A DNA stretch of 32,121 bases from Bacteroidales bacterium. Its GTDB lineage: Bacteria > Bacteroidota > Bacteroidia > Bacteroidales > TTA-H9. The position numbers were made by a program, and so were the translations under genes. The notes beneath the pieces are model-generated. The model saw only the letters and a list, made by a program, of their open reading frames with translations. It had not been told where the DNA came from and did not search any database. The stretch spans positions 1-32,121 of the forward strand of contig JAUSOY010000001.1 in NCBI GenBank assembly GCA_030656615.1. The letters are read 5' to 3'. Shown here in pieces: positions 26,208 through 32,121 of this stretch. The stretch's first letter is position 1. Every line of letters begins with the position of its first letter.

Positions 26208-27716
26208 ATGATAAAAAAGAGGATTTTCATCAGTAGTGTTCAGGTTGAATTTGCAATGGAAAGGCAGATGTTATTTGATTATTTGACACAGGATGCTTTA
26301 TTGGGAAAGTTTTTCGAGCCGTTTATTTTTGAAAATTTACCCGCTGTAAATTATTCAGCCTCTTCGGTTTTTATAAAGGAAGTGGAACACTGTGATATTT
26401 ATTTGGGGCTTTTTGGGAAGGATTATGGTCATGAAGATACAGAAGGAATTTCGCCCACCGAAAGGGAGTTTGACCATGCCGGACTTCATTATAAAACCCG
26501 CTTAATTTTCCTGAGTAACCATCTTCCATCTGAAAGAAACCCTAAAGAGCTGGCTCTGATTAGAAAAGCTGAACAAGTGCTTGTCAGAAGACAATTTACG
26601 TCCATTTCTGATTTAAAATCAGCTGTTTATGCTTCATTGATACGATATTTGGAAGAAAACGAAGTTATTAGAACATCTCCGTTCGATGCCAGCTTGAATT
26701 CCTCAGCAAGTATTGATGACTTGGACACAGATAAAATAAAGGAGTTTTTGCATATTGCCAGGGCAAAAAGAAATTTTCCATTAGCCATTGAATCATCGCC
26801 GGAAATTGTTCTTACACATCTTAATTTATTGTCGGATAAGCGTATCAGTAATGCCGCAATTTTATTATTTGGCAAACAACCCCAACGCTTCTTTATCAGT
26901 TCCGAAATACGATGTGCTCATTTTCACGGAACGGAAGTTGCAAAACCAATTCCGTCATATCAGGTTTATAAGGGAGATGTGTTTCTTTTGGTTGATCAGG
27001 CAGTTGATTTTGTGCTATCCAAAATTAATGTATCAGTTGGAACAAGGGATTTAAGCACACAGGTACCAGTGGAATATGAACTCCCTCAGGCAGCGGTCAG
27101 GGAAGCCATTGTGAATGCTGTTGCCCACAGGGATTATACCAGTAATGGCAGTGTTCAGGTTATGTTGTTTAAAGACCGTCTTGAAATTTGGAATCCCGGA
27201 AGGTTGCCCTACGGATTAACCACAGCCAGACTCCGTAAACCACATAATTCAATACCGGCAAATCCACTACTGGCAGAACCAATGTATTTAAGTGGCTACA
27301 TTGAAAGAATGGGTACAGGAACGGGTGATATCATTCGTTTGTGCCATGATAAACATTTAAAAGCGCCTGAATTTATTCAGGAGGAATTTTTCAGAACTAT
27401 CATTTGGAGATCACATGCTGAAGATGTTACCCCCCAAGCTACCCCCCAAGCTACCCCCCAAGCTACCCCCCAAGTTTCAGAATATATTAAAAGAGTAATA
27501 ATGGTAACTACAGGTGAAATGAAAAGGGAGGAAATTCAAGGAATGTTAGAACTTAGAGACCGCAAAAATTTCATAGAAAATTACCTAAACCCAGCTATGG
27601 TAGAGGGTTACATGATATTAAAGTATCCCGATAACCCAAACCACCCAATGCAAATGTATCTACTCACAGAGAGAGGTTTGTTATTAAAAGAGTTAATGGT
27701 TTCAATAAATAGATGA
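26208..27716 (+). CDS. DUF4062 + GHKL-type ATP-binding protein with repeat tail, in the type I operon
   Basis: 502 residues, one base after hsdR. Residues 4-150 are DUF4062 (RIFISSVQVEFAMERQ, EHCDIYLGLFGKDYGHEDTEGISPTEREFDHA), a TIR-like fold found in defence proteins. Residues 170-400 match the RecG-like/AlbA-type ATP-binding family: N box REAIVNAVAHRDY (298-310), WNPGRLP (328-334), GYIERMGTGTGDI (363-375). Then follow four tetrapeptides VTPQ-(ATPQ)x3 (407-422), encoded by 12-bp units with C6 runs, and a winged-helix-like tail (MKREEIQGMLELRDRKNFIENYLNP ... YLLTERG). Likely an ATP-dependent regulator or effector riding in the restriction operon. Its function is not established. Confidence 0.75.
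   Translation: MIKKRIFISSVQVEFAMERQMLFDYLTQDALLGKFFEPFIFENLPAVNYSASSVFIKEVEHCDIYLGLFGKDYGHEDTEGISPTEREFDHAGLHYKTRLIFLSNHLPSERNPKELALIRKAEQVLVRRQFTSISDLKSAVYASLIRYLEENEVIRTSPFDASLNSSASIDDLDTDKIKEFLHIARAKRNFPLAIESSPEIVLTHLNLLSDKRISNAAILLFGKQPQRFFISSEIRCAHFHGTEVAKPIPSYQVYKGDVFLLVDQAVDFVLSKINVSVGTRDLSTQVPVEYELPQAAVREAIVNAVAHRDYTSNGSVQVMLFKDRLEIWNPGRLPYGLTTARLRKPHNSIPANPLLAEPMYLSGYIERMGTGTGDIIRLCHDKHLKAPEFIQEEFFRTIIWRSHAEDVTPQATPQATPQATPQVSEYIKRVIMVTTGEMKREEIQGMLELRDRKNFIENYLNPAMVEGYMILKYPDNPNHPMQMYLLTERGLLLKELMVSINR
27426..27473 (+). repeat. 12-bp tandem repeat in the DUF4062-ATPase tail
   Basis: Four units of G(T/C)TACCCCCCAA, identical but for one base. They encode VTPQ/ATPQ at the junction between the conserved ATPase domain and the variable tail. 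The C6 runs are prone to slippage that would shift the frame; whole-unit changes would not. Confidence 0.9.
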
Positions 27717-27978
27717 ACAAGATTGCTAAATTCGATGGGAGAAATACGGGAGAAATATGGAAGAAGTATGGAAGAAATATGGAATCCGGTCTTTTGATAT
27801 TTTAATTCAGATTCATCAAAATCCTCGTATAACTACATCATTATTAGCTCAAAAATTAGGTTTCGCTCAAGTAACCATAGAAAAAGACATTAAAAAACTG
27901 AAAGAGGATATTGTAATAAAAAGGGTAGGTTTAACAAAAGCAGGTTAATGGCAAATAATAAGTGAAACTCATGAGTAA
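27713..27978 (+). pseudogene. Second tail module: 11-nt repeats plus winged helix, out of frame
   Basis: An ATG at 27713 overlaps the stop of the DUF4062 gene (ATGA) and runs 30 codons through an 11-nt repeat to TAA 27803. In another frame, from the ATG at 27757, the sequence encodes EEVWKKYGIRSFDILIQIHQNPRITTSLLAQKLGFAQVTIEKDIKKLKED...GLTKAG, a winged helix of the kind ending RecG-like ATPase regulators, then TAA at 27946. Reading on gives WQIISETHE and a second TAA at 27976, so the first stop probably replaces the usual Tyr of AGYWQI. It lacks the DUF4062 and ATPase parts: a detached C-terminal module. Confidence 0.6.
27741..27784 (+). repeat. 11-nt tandem repeat (four units)
   Basis: Units GAAATACGGGA, GAAATATGGAA, GAAGTATGGAA, GAAATATGGAA. 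An 11-nt period shifts the reading frame by one with each gain or loss. With three units (or six), the ATGA-coupled ATG at 27713 would read straight into the winged-helix frame. Confidence 0.85.
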
Positions 27979-28579
27979 TATAAGTCAAATAAACTGGAAC
28001 CCCGGTAAGTTGCCCTACGGTTTAACCACAGCCAAGCTCCGGGAACCTCATAATTCCATTCCGGCAAATCCATTACTGGCTGAACCAATGTATTTGAGCG
28101 GTTATATCGAAAGAATGGGTACAGGAACGGGTGATATCATTCGTTTGTGCCATGATAAACATTTAAAAGCGCCTGAATTTATTCAGGAAGAATTTTTCAG
28201 AACTATCATTTGGAGATTACAACCTGAAGAAGCAAGAGAACAAGTTACCGAACAAGATAGTGGGGAAGCTAATGGGGAAGTTAGTGGGGAAGTTACCGAA
28301 CAAGCTACCGAACAAGCTACCGAACAAGTTACCGAACAAGCTACCGAACAAGTTAAGAGGCTGATACTAATTATGACAAATGAAATGTCAAGACAGCAAT
28401 TAATGGATAAACTTGTCTTGAAACACAGGCCTTCGTTTCTATATACCTACATTCAGCCTGCCACTGAGGGCGAATGGATTGAAATGACCATACCTGAAAA
28501 TCCCAATGACCCGAATCAACAATACCGCCTCACCGCAAAGGGAAAGGCTTTACAACAACTATTAAGACGCAAAAAATAG
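27971..28579 (+). CDS. Third tail module: 5'-truncated copy of the ATPase gene with its own tail
   Basis: 202 residues from ATG 27971 (a GTG at 27962 is possible). It begins in mid-domain at WNPGKLPYGLTTAKLREPHN and repeats residues 328-401 of the protein encoded at 26208, so DUF4062 and the N box are missing and ATP binding is unlikely. DNA at 28109-28217 equals 27303-27411 with one mismatch in 109. Then comes a different tail: nine tetrapeptides (VTEQ, DSGE, ANGE, VSGE, then TEQ units) and a winged helix (EMSRQQLMDKLVLKHRPSFLYTYIQPA ... YRLTAKGKALQQLL) distantly related to that of the full gene. It ends one base before hsdM. Either a small protein in its own right or a silent donor cassette. 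Confidence 0.65.
   Translation: MSNISQINWNPGKLPYGLTTAKLREPHNSIPANPLLAEPMYLSGYIERMGTGTGDIIRLCHDKHLKAPEFIQEEFFRTIIWRLQPEEAREQVTEQDSGEANGEVSGEVTEQATEQATEQVTEQATEQVKRLILIMTNEMSRQQLMDKLVLKHRPSFLYTYIQPATEGEWIEMTIPENPNDPNQQYRLTAKGKALQQLLRRKK
28244..28351 (+). repeat. 12-bp repeat array in the third tail module
   Basis: Nine consecutive 12-bp units: GTTACCGAACAA or GCTACCGAACAA (six copies) and (G)NTAnTGGGGAA types (three copies). In frame, encoding tetrapeptides ending in EQ or GE. Same period and position as the ATPQ array of the full gene but a different sequence. Confidence 0.9.
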
Positions 28580-28580
28580 T

Positions 28581-30167
28581 ATGCTCCAAAACAACTCAAC
28601 CATTAAATCACTCATCGACAAACTCTGGAACAACTTCTGGAGTGGTGGAATAAGCAATCCGCTTACGGCCATTGAGCAAATTACCTATTTAATTTTTATG
28701 AAACGTTTGGATGATTTGGAAACCAAACGCGAACGGGATGCCGATTTTACAGGAGAAAAATATACCTCACGCTTTAGCGGAAATTATAAAGTACCGGGAA
28801 GTACCGAAGAAGTTGAAAAAAACGAATTGCGCTGGAGCAATTTCAAACGCCGACCTGCTGATGAAATGTTGCTGCATGTGCAAACCAAAGTCTTTCCATT
28901 TTTAAAGGATTTAAACGGGGAAACATCCGCCTTTACCAAATCCATGGCCAATGCCGTATTTATTATGCCAAAAGCATCATTACTGGTTGAAGCCATTAAT
29001 ATTATCGAACAGCTTTTTAAAGAGATTGAAAAAGATGCCAGCGAAGGCGGACATGCCTTTCAGGATATACAAGGCGATGTGTATGAAATGCTTTTAAGCG
29101 AAATTGCAACTTCAGGCAAAAACGGGCAATTCAGGACTCCACGACACATTATAAAACTGATGACTGAATTGGTTGAACCTCAATTGGGACAAAAGATTGC
29201 CGACCCTGCTTGCGGAACAGGCGGTTTCTTATTGGGTGCGTATCAATACATGCTTACAGACTTAGTTCGTAAAAATGCTTCGACTTCGCTCAGCACGGGC
29301 GACAAAGGCAAACTGATAAAAGACGAAGATGGCTTTGAACGCGCCACCATGAGCGCTTTTTTGACCGAAGAGGTAAAGCAGATACTGGAGCAAAGCATGT
29401 TTGGTTTCGACATCGACACCACAATGGTGCGCCTGGGTTTAATGAACCTGATGATGCACGGTATTGACGAACCGCGGATTGATTACAAAGACACGCTGAG
29501 CAAGAGTTTCAATGAAGATGCGCAGTATGACATTATTATGGCCAACCCGCCATTTACGGGCAACATCGACAAAGGCGATATTAACGCAAGTTTAAAATTG
29601 CCGACCACCAAAACCGAACTGCTTTTTGTTGAACGCATTTTTACCATGCTGAAAATGGGTGGAACTTCTGCTGTAATTGTGCCGCAGGGCGTTTTGTTTG
29701 GAAGTGGAAACGCTTTTGTAACGCTCCGGAAAATGTTGATTGAAAAAGCAGAACTGAAAGCGGTGATTGCCATGCCAAGCGGCGTATTTAAACCTTATGC
29801 CGGGGTAAGTACCGCCATTCTGATTTTTACAAAAGGAGGCGAAACCGGCAAGGTTTGGTTTTACGATATGCAGGCCGACGGTTACACCTTCGATGATAAG
29901 CGAAATAAAATTGAAGCCAGCGATTTGCCCGACATTGTGGTACAATACAAAAACCGTCTGAACCATGATTCAGACAGAAGTGGCAAATACTTCTTTGTTC
30001 CCAAAGCTGAAATTATTGTAAACGAATACGATTTAAGCATCAGCAAATACAAGGAAGAAGTTTATAATGAAGTGGTTTATGAAAAACCGGAAGTGATTTT
30101 TGGGAAATTGGAAAATTTGGAAAGAGGTATTGAAAATGGTTTAAAAGAAATTAAAGGCCTGCTTTGA
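28581..30167 (+). CDS. hsdM: Type I restriction-modification N6-adenine methyltransferase subunit
   Basis: 528 residues, ATG one base after the preceding stop. The N-terminal HsdM helical domain (LIDKLWNNFWSGGISNPLTAIEQITYLIFMKRLDDLE) leads to GQFRTPRHI (182-190), SAM-binding motif I DPACGTGG (208-215) and catalytic NPPF (322-325). The C-terminal part is VIVPQGVLFGSG, FKPYAGVSTAILIFTKGG and WFYDMQADGYTFDDKRNKI. With HsdS it would methylate adenine in a bipartite recognition site. The reading frame is intact, but the HsdS it needs is truncated in this window. Confidence 0.95.
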   Translation: MLQNNSTIKSLIDKLWNNFWSGGISNPLTAIEQITYLIFMKRLDDLETKRERDADFTGEKYTSRFSGNYKVPGSTEEVEKNELRWSNFKRRPADEMLLHVQTKVFPFLKDLNGETSAFTKSMANAVFIMPKASLLVEAINIIEQLFKEIEKDASEGGHAFQDIQGDVYEMLLSEIATSGKNGQFRTPRHIIKLMTELVEPQLGQKIADPACGTGGFLLGAYQYMLTDLVRKNASTSLSTGDKGKLIKDEDGFERATMSAFLTEEVKQILEQSMFGFDIDTTMVRLGLMNLMMHGIDEPRIDYKDTLSKSFNEDAQYDIIMANPPFTGNIDKGDINASLKLPTTKTELLFVERIFTMLKMGGTSAVIVPQGVLFGSGNAFVTLRKMLIEKAELKAVIAMPSGVFKPYAGVSTAILIFTKGGETGKVWFYDMQADGYTFDDKRNKIEASDLPDIVVQYKNRLNHDSDRSGKYFFVPKAEIIVNEYDLSISKYKEEVYNEVVYEKPEVIFGKLENLERGIENGLKEIKGLL

Positions 30168-30169
30168 TT

Positions 30170-31288
30170 ATGGAAAATCTAGATGATCTATCGAGTCATA
30201 TTTTTGAAGTACACAGTTATTTTAAAAATTATGCAGTTAAACAGATAAACAATGCCCTTACACTGAGAAATTGGGTTGTTGGATATTATCTTGTTGAATA
30301 TGAGCAATCGGGAAAGGACAGGGCTGAATATGGAAAAAAAACACTTAAAACACTTTCCGAAAGACTGGGTAAAACAGATGTAAAAGGGTTCTCCGACCGA
30401 AACCTCCGTTTATGTCGTCAGTTTTATCTCGAATATCCAAACATTTGGCAATTCATAATTGCCAAATTTCAAGATGCAGATAATCAACAGATTGCAATTT
30501 GGCAATCGGAAATTGCCAAATCTCATACCGCCAATGTAGTACTTCAAAGTGAGGTGGCTATCCCAATTGCAACACTCGTTGACAAACTTAATTATACCCA
30601 TTTTGTAGAACTCCTTAAAATATCGGAACCCGTTAAACGAACGTTCTACGAATGGCAGATAATCAAAAATGGCTGGAATGTGAAGCAACTGCAACGCAGC
30701 ATTAACAGTATGTTTTACGAACGTGTTGGTTTGAGTAAAGACAAAGAAACCATGCTGTCCAAACTCAAAAACGATAGTCTCCAGCAATTCGGAGATATTA
30801 TAAAAAGCCCATATATTCTTGAGTTTTTAGGTATCGAAGTAAAAAGCGAATTTTCTGAAACCGATTTGGAACAGGCCATTATCGATCATCTGCAAAATTT
30901 TTTAATTGAGTTGGGCAGAGGCTTTTGCTTTGAAGCACGGCAAAAACGAATCACTTTCAACAACCGCCATTACCGGATCGATTTGGTTTTTTATCACCGA
31001 ATACTGAAATGCCATGTATTGATTGATTTGAAAATGGGCGAGTTCGATCATGCCGATGCCGGACAAATGAACGTTTACCTGAATTATTACAAAGAGAATG
31101 AATGGAACGAAGGCGATAATCCTCCGGTTGGAATCATCCTTTGTTCTCAAAAAGATGAAACCCTGGTACATTATGCCACAGGCGGATTGCCCCAGGAAGT
31201 TTTTGTTAACCAATACCTGCTGCAATTACCTTCGGTTAAAGAACTTGAAAAACTCATAAACGACGAAATCAAACAGCATGAGATTTGA
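30170..31288 (+). CDS. DUF1016 / YhcG-like PD-(D/E)XK nuclease-domain protein
   Basis: 372 residues from ATG 30170, two bases after the hsdM stop. The N-terminal DUF1016 helical domain (LRNWVVGYYLVEYEQSGKDRAEYGKKTLKTLSERL, GFSDRNLRLCRQFYLEYP) and the C-terminal nuclease domain (HYRIDLVFYHRILKCHVLIDLKMGEFDHADAGQMNVYLNYY) are complete; the Asp in RIDLVF and the D-L-K of LIDLK are the expected active-site residues. Between them two similar segments, IWQFIIAKFQD and IWQSEIAKSH, are encoded by palindromic DNA. The family is often found between hsdM and hsdS in Bacteroidota; its exact role is not known. It overlaps hsdS by 11 bp. Confidence 0.88.
   Translation: MENLDDLSSHIFEVHSYFKNYAVKQINNALTLRNWVVGYYLVEYEQSGKDRAEYGKKTLKTLSERLGKTDVKGFSDRNLRLCRQFYLEYPNIWQFIIAKFQDADNQQIAIWQSEIAKSHTANVVLQSEVAIPIATLVDKLNYTHFVELLKISEPVKRTFYEWQIIKNGWNVKQLQRSINSMFYERVGLSKDKETMLSKLKNDSLQQFGDIIKSPYILEFLGIEVKSEFSETDLEQAIIDHLQNFLIELGRGFCFEARQKRITFNNRHYRIDLVFYHRILKCHVLIDLKMGEFDHADAGQMNVYLNYYKENEWNEGDNPPVGIILCSQKDETLVHYATGGLPQEVFVNQYLLQLPSVKELEKLINDEIKQHEI
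30443..30521 (+). repeat. Two related palindromes inside the DUF1016 gene
   Basis: The first, 30443-30467, has perfect 11-base arms ATTTGGCAATT / AATTGCCAAAT around CAT. The second, 30497-30521, has 10-base arms ATTTGGCAAT / ATTGCCAAAT around five bases. Both encode IWQ-x-x-IAK. The identical cores suggest an inserted or expanded palindromic unit within a variable linker. Confidence 0.85.
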
Positions 31289-32024
31289 AAAACTGGGAAA
31301 TATTACAGAAATTATAGGTGGGAATCCTGCTCCAAAAGGTGATGATGCATTTGGGGCAGAAGGATTACCATTCGTTAAAATGAAAGATTTAGGTAGATAT
31401 CATTTGACTAATAATTTAATTGAAATTGAGAATCGCGTTTCTAATAAAGTTGCCAAATCAAACCGATTAAAAACAATAAAAAAAGGATCTATACTTCTTC
31501 CAAGAAGTGGTTCTGTTGCATTAAACCATAGAGCAATTTTAGGAGTAGATGCATACATGGTTAGTCATATATGTGCTTTAGAAATTAAAAACCCAAATCT
31601 TTTAGCAAATGAATACCTTTACTATTATTTGACAACAATAAACTTCTCTTCGATTACAAAAAAGACGACAGGATTAGATGCAATTACTTTTCAAGATTTA
31701 GCACAAGTTATAATTCCTGTACCAGATTATCCATATCAACTCCACATTGCCAACCTTTTAAGCAAAGCCGAAAACCTGATATCCCAGCGTAAACAAAGCA
31801 TTGCCTTGCTTGATGAGTTTTTAAAAAGTACGTTTTTGGAGATGTTTGGGGACCCGGTGAAATATGAGAAGGGATTTGTCAAATGTAGGTTTGGAGATTT
31901 TGTCGATAAAATTATTGCAGGTTCAAGTTATGGGGGTGAACAAAAAGAATATCTAAATGAAGATGAGTTAGGTGTTTTGAAAGTTAGTGCTGTTACTTGG
32001 GGTGTATTTAGTGTCTGTCCATAA
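31278..32024 (+). pseudogene. hsdS: Type I specificity subunit, 3' end truncated by the repeat
   Basis: 248 codons. The first target-recognition domain (MRFEKLGNITEIIGGNPAPKG ... FQDLAQVIIPVPD) and the central conserved helix (QLHIANLLSKAENLISQRKQSIALLDEFLKSTFLEMFGDP) are intact. The second recognition domain starts (VKCRFGDFVDKIIAGSSYGG ... LGVLKVSAVTWGVF) but ends at the repeat boundary near 32009; the last few residues and the stop come from the repeat. A normal HsdS is about 400 residues with two recognition domains, so this copy is about 60 per cent complete. Half-length HsdS proteins can dimerise in some systems, so loss of function is likely but not certain. Confidence 0.88.
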
Positions 32025-32121
32025 AGTCCTTCATTTCATGATTTCTGATAATTTTTTTCAATGCGTGAAGAATTTTTTACTTCGAAAAAATATTCGATAA
32101 CGCTTACGCAGCGATCAGGTG
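32009..32121. mobile_element. Insertion-sequence-like repeat end (right copy, partial)
   Basis: Exact reverse complement of 25-137. It starts TAGTGTCTGTCCATAAAG and interrupts hsdS. The window ends inside it, so the rest of the element and any transposase are not visible. Confidence 0.6.

Noticed and set aside
27757-27948. A free-standing small HTH gene
   Set aside because: Its start lies inside an 11-nt repeat and it continues past a stop into WQII in the same frame, so it looks like a detached tail of the ATPase family rather than an independent regulator.
27426-28351. CRISPR array
   Set aside because: The repeats are short, contiguous, in frame and without spacers; they encode tetrapeptides.
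31278-32024. A naturally half-length HsdS
   Set aside because: The second recognition domain has clearly begun and the last codons are supplied by the repeat, so truncation explains the length better.
1-32121. The whole window as a composite transposon flanked by inverted repeats
   Set aside because: It contains housekeeping genes (tRNA-Gln, kbl, threonine dehydrogenase, tcdA) and both edges stop inside the same repeat, which fits contig ends in a dispersed repeat better than a mobile unit.

Overview
The window is a piece of a Bacteroidota chromosome, probably Bacteroidales or Marinilabiliales-like. The evidence is a type IX secretion C-terminal sorting tail at the left edge, many TAnnTTTG -7 promoter elements without Shine-Dalgarno sequences, several TonB-C/TPR envelope proteins, and the short-chain (epimerase-like) threonine dehydrogenase beside kbl. 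No species can be named from the sequence alone.

Layout. (1) 1-137 and 32009-32121 are the same 113-base sequence in opposite orientations, apparently ends of one insertion-sequence-like repeat. The left copy truncates a T9SS cargo gene and the right copy truncates hsdS. (2) 138-711 holds gene remnants: the T9SS sorting tail and a decayed S41 protease C-terminus. (3) 712-20467 is ordinary chromosome: MBL-fold hydrolase, homocysteine S-methyltransferase-like protein, DUF3024 protein, MORN/TonB-C and TPR envelope proteins, a DEAD-box helicase, a pentapeptide-repeat membrane protein, an SPFH protein, CreD, another TonB-C protein, an outer-membrane protein, a seven-haem NapC/NirT-type cytochrome (minus strand), an SDR/DUF2867 protein, kbl (minus) divergent from threonine dehydrogenase, then a secreted hypothetical, TatD and TcdA, ending with tRNA-Gln(CTG) and a terminator. 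(4) 20518-32010, directly after the tRNA, is a defence island: an Mrr-type nuclease, an attC-like hairpin, a TIR protein, then a type I restriction-modification operon in the order hsdR, DUF4062-ATPase, tail modules, hsdM, DUF1016 nuclease, hsdS (truncated).

The part most worth a second look is 26208-28579. A DUF4062 + GHKL-type ATPase protein inside the type I operon has a C-terminal tail made of short tandem repeats plus a winged helix. It is followed by two further promoterless tail modules with different repeats (11-nt and 12-nt periods). One carries a copy of the ATPase 3' end that is identical over 109 bp except for one base. This looks like a reservoir of alternative tails exchanged by recombination, with repeat-number variation added. 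In addition, hsdR has no usable standard start codon upstream of its nuclease domain and hsdS is cut by a repeat, so restriction may be off in this strain.

Several start codons were chosen from promoter position: where a TTG/TTTG - TAnnTTTG promoter lies inside the longest reading frame, the next start downstream was taken.
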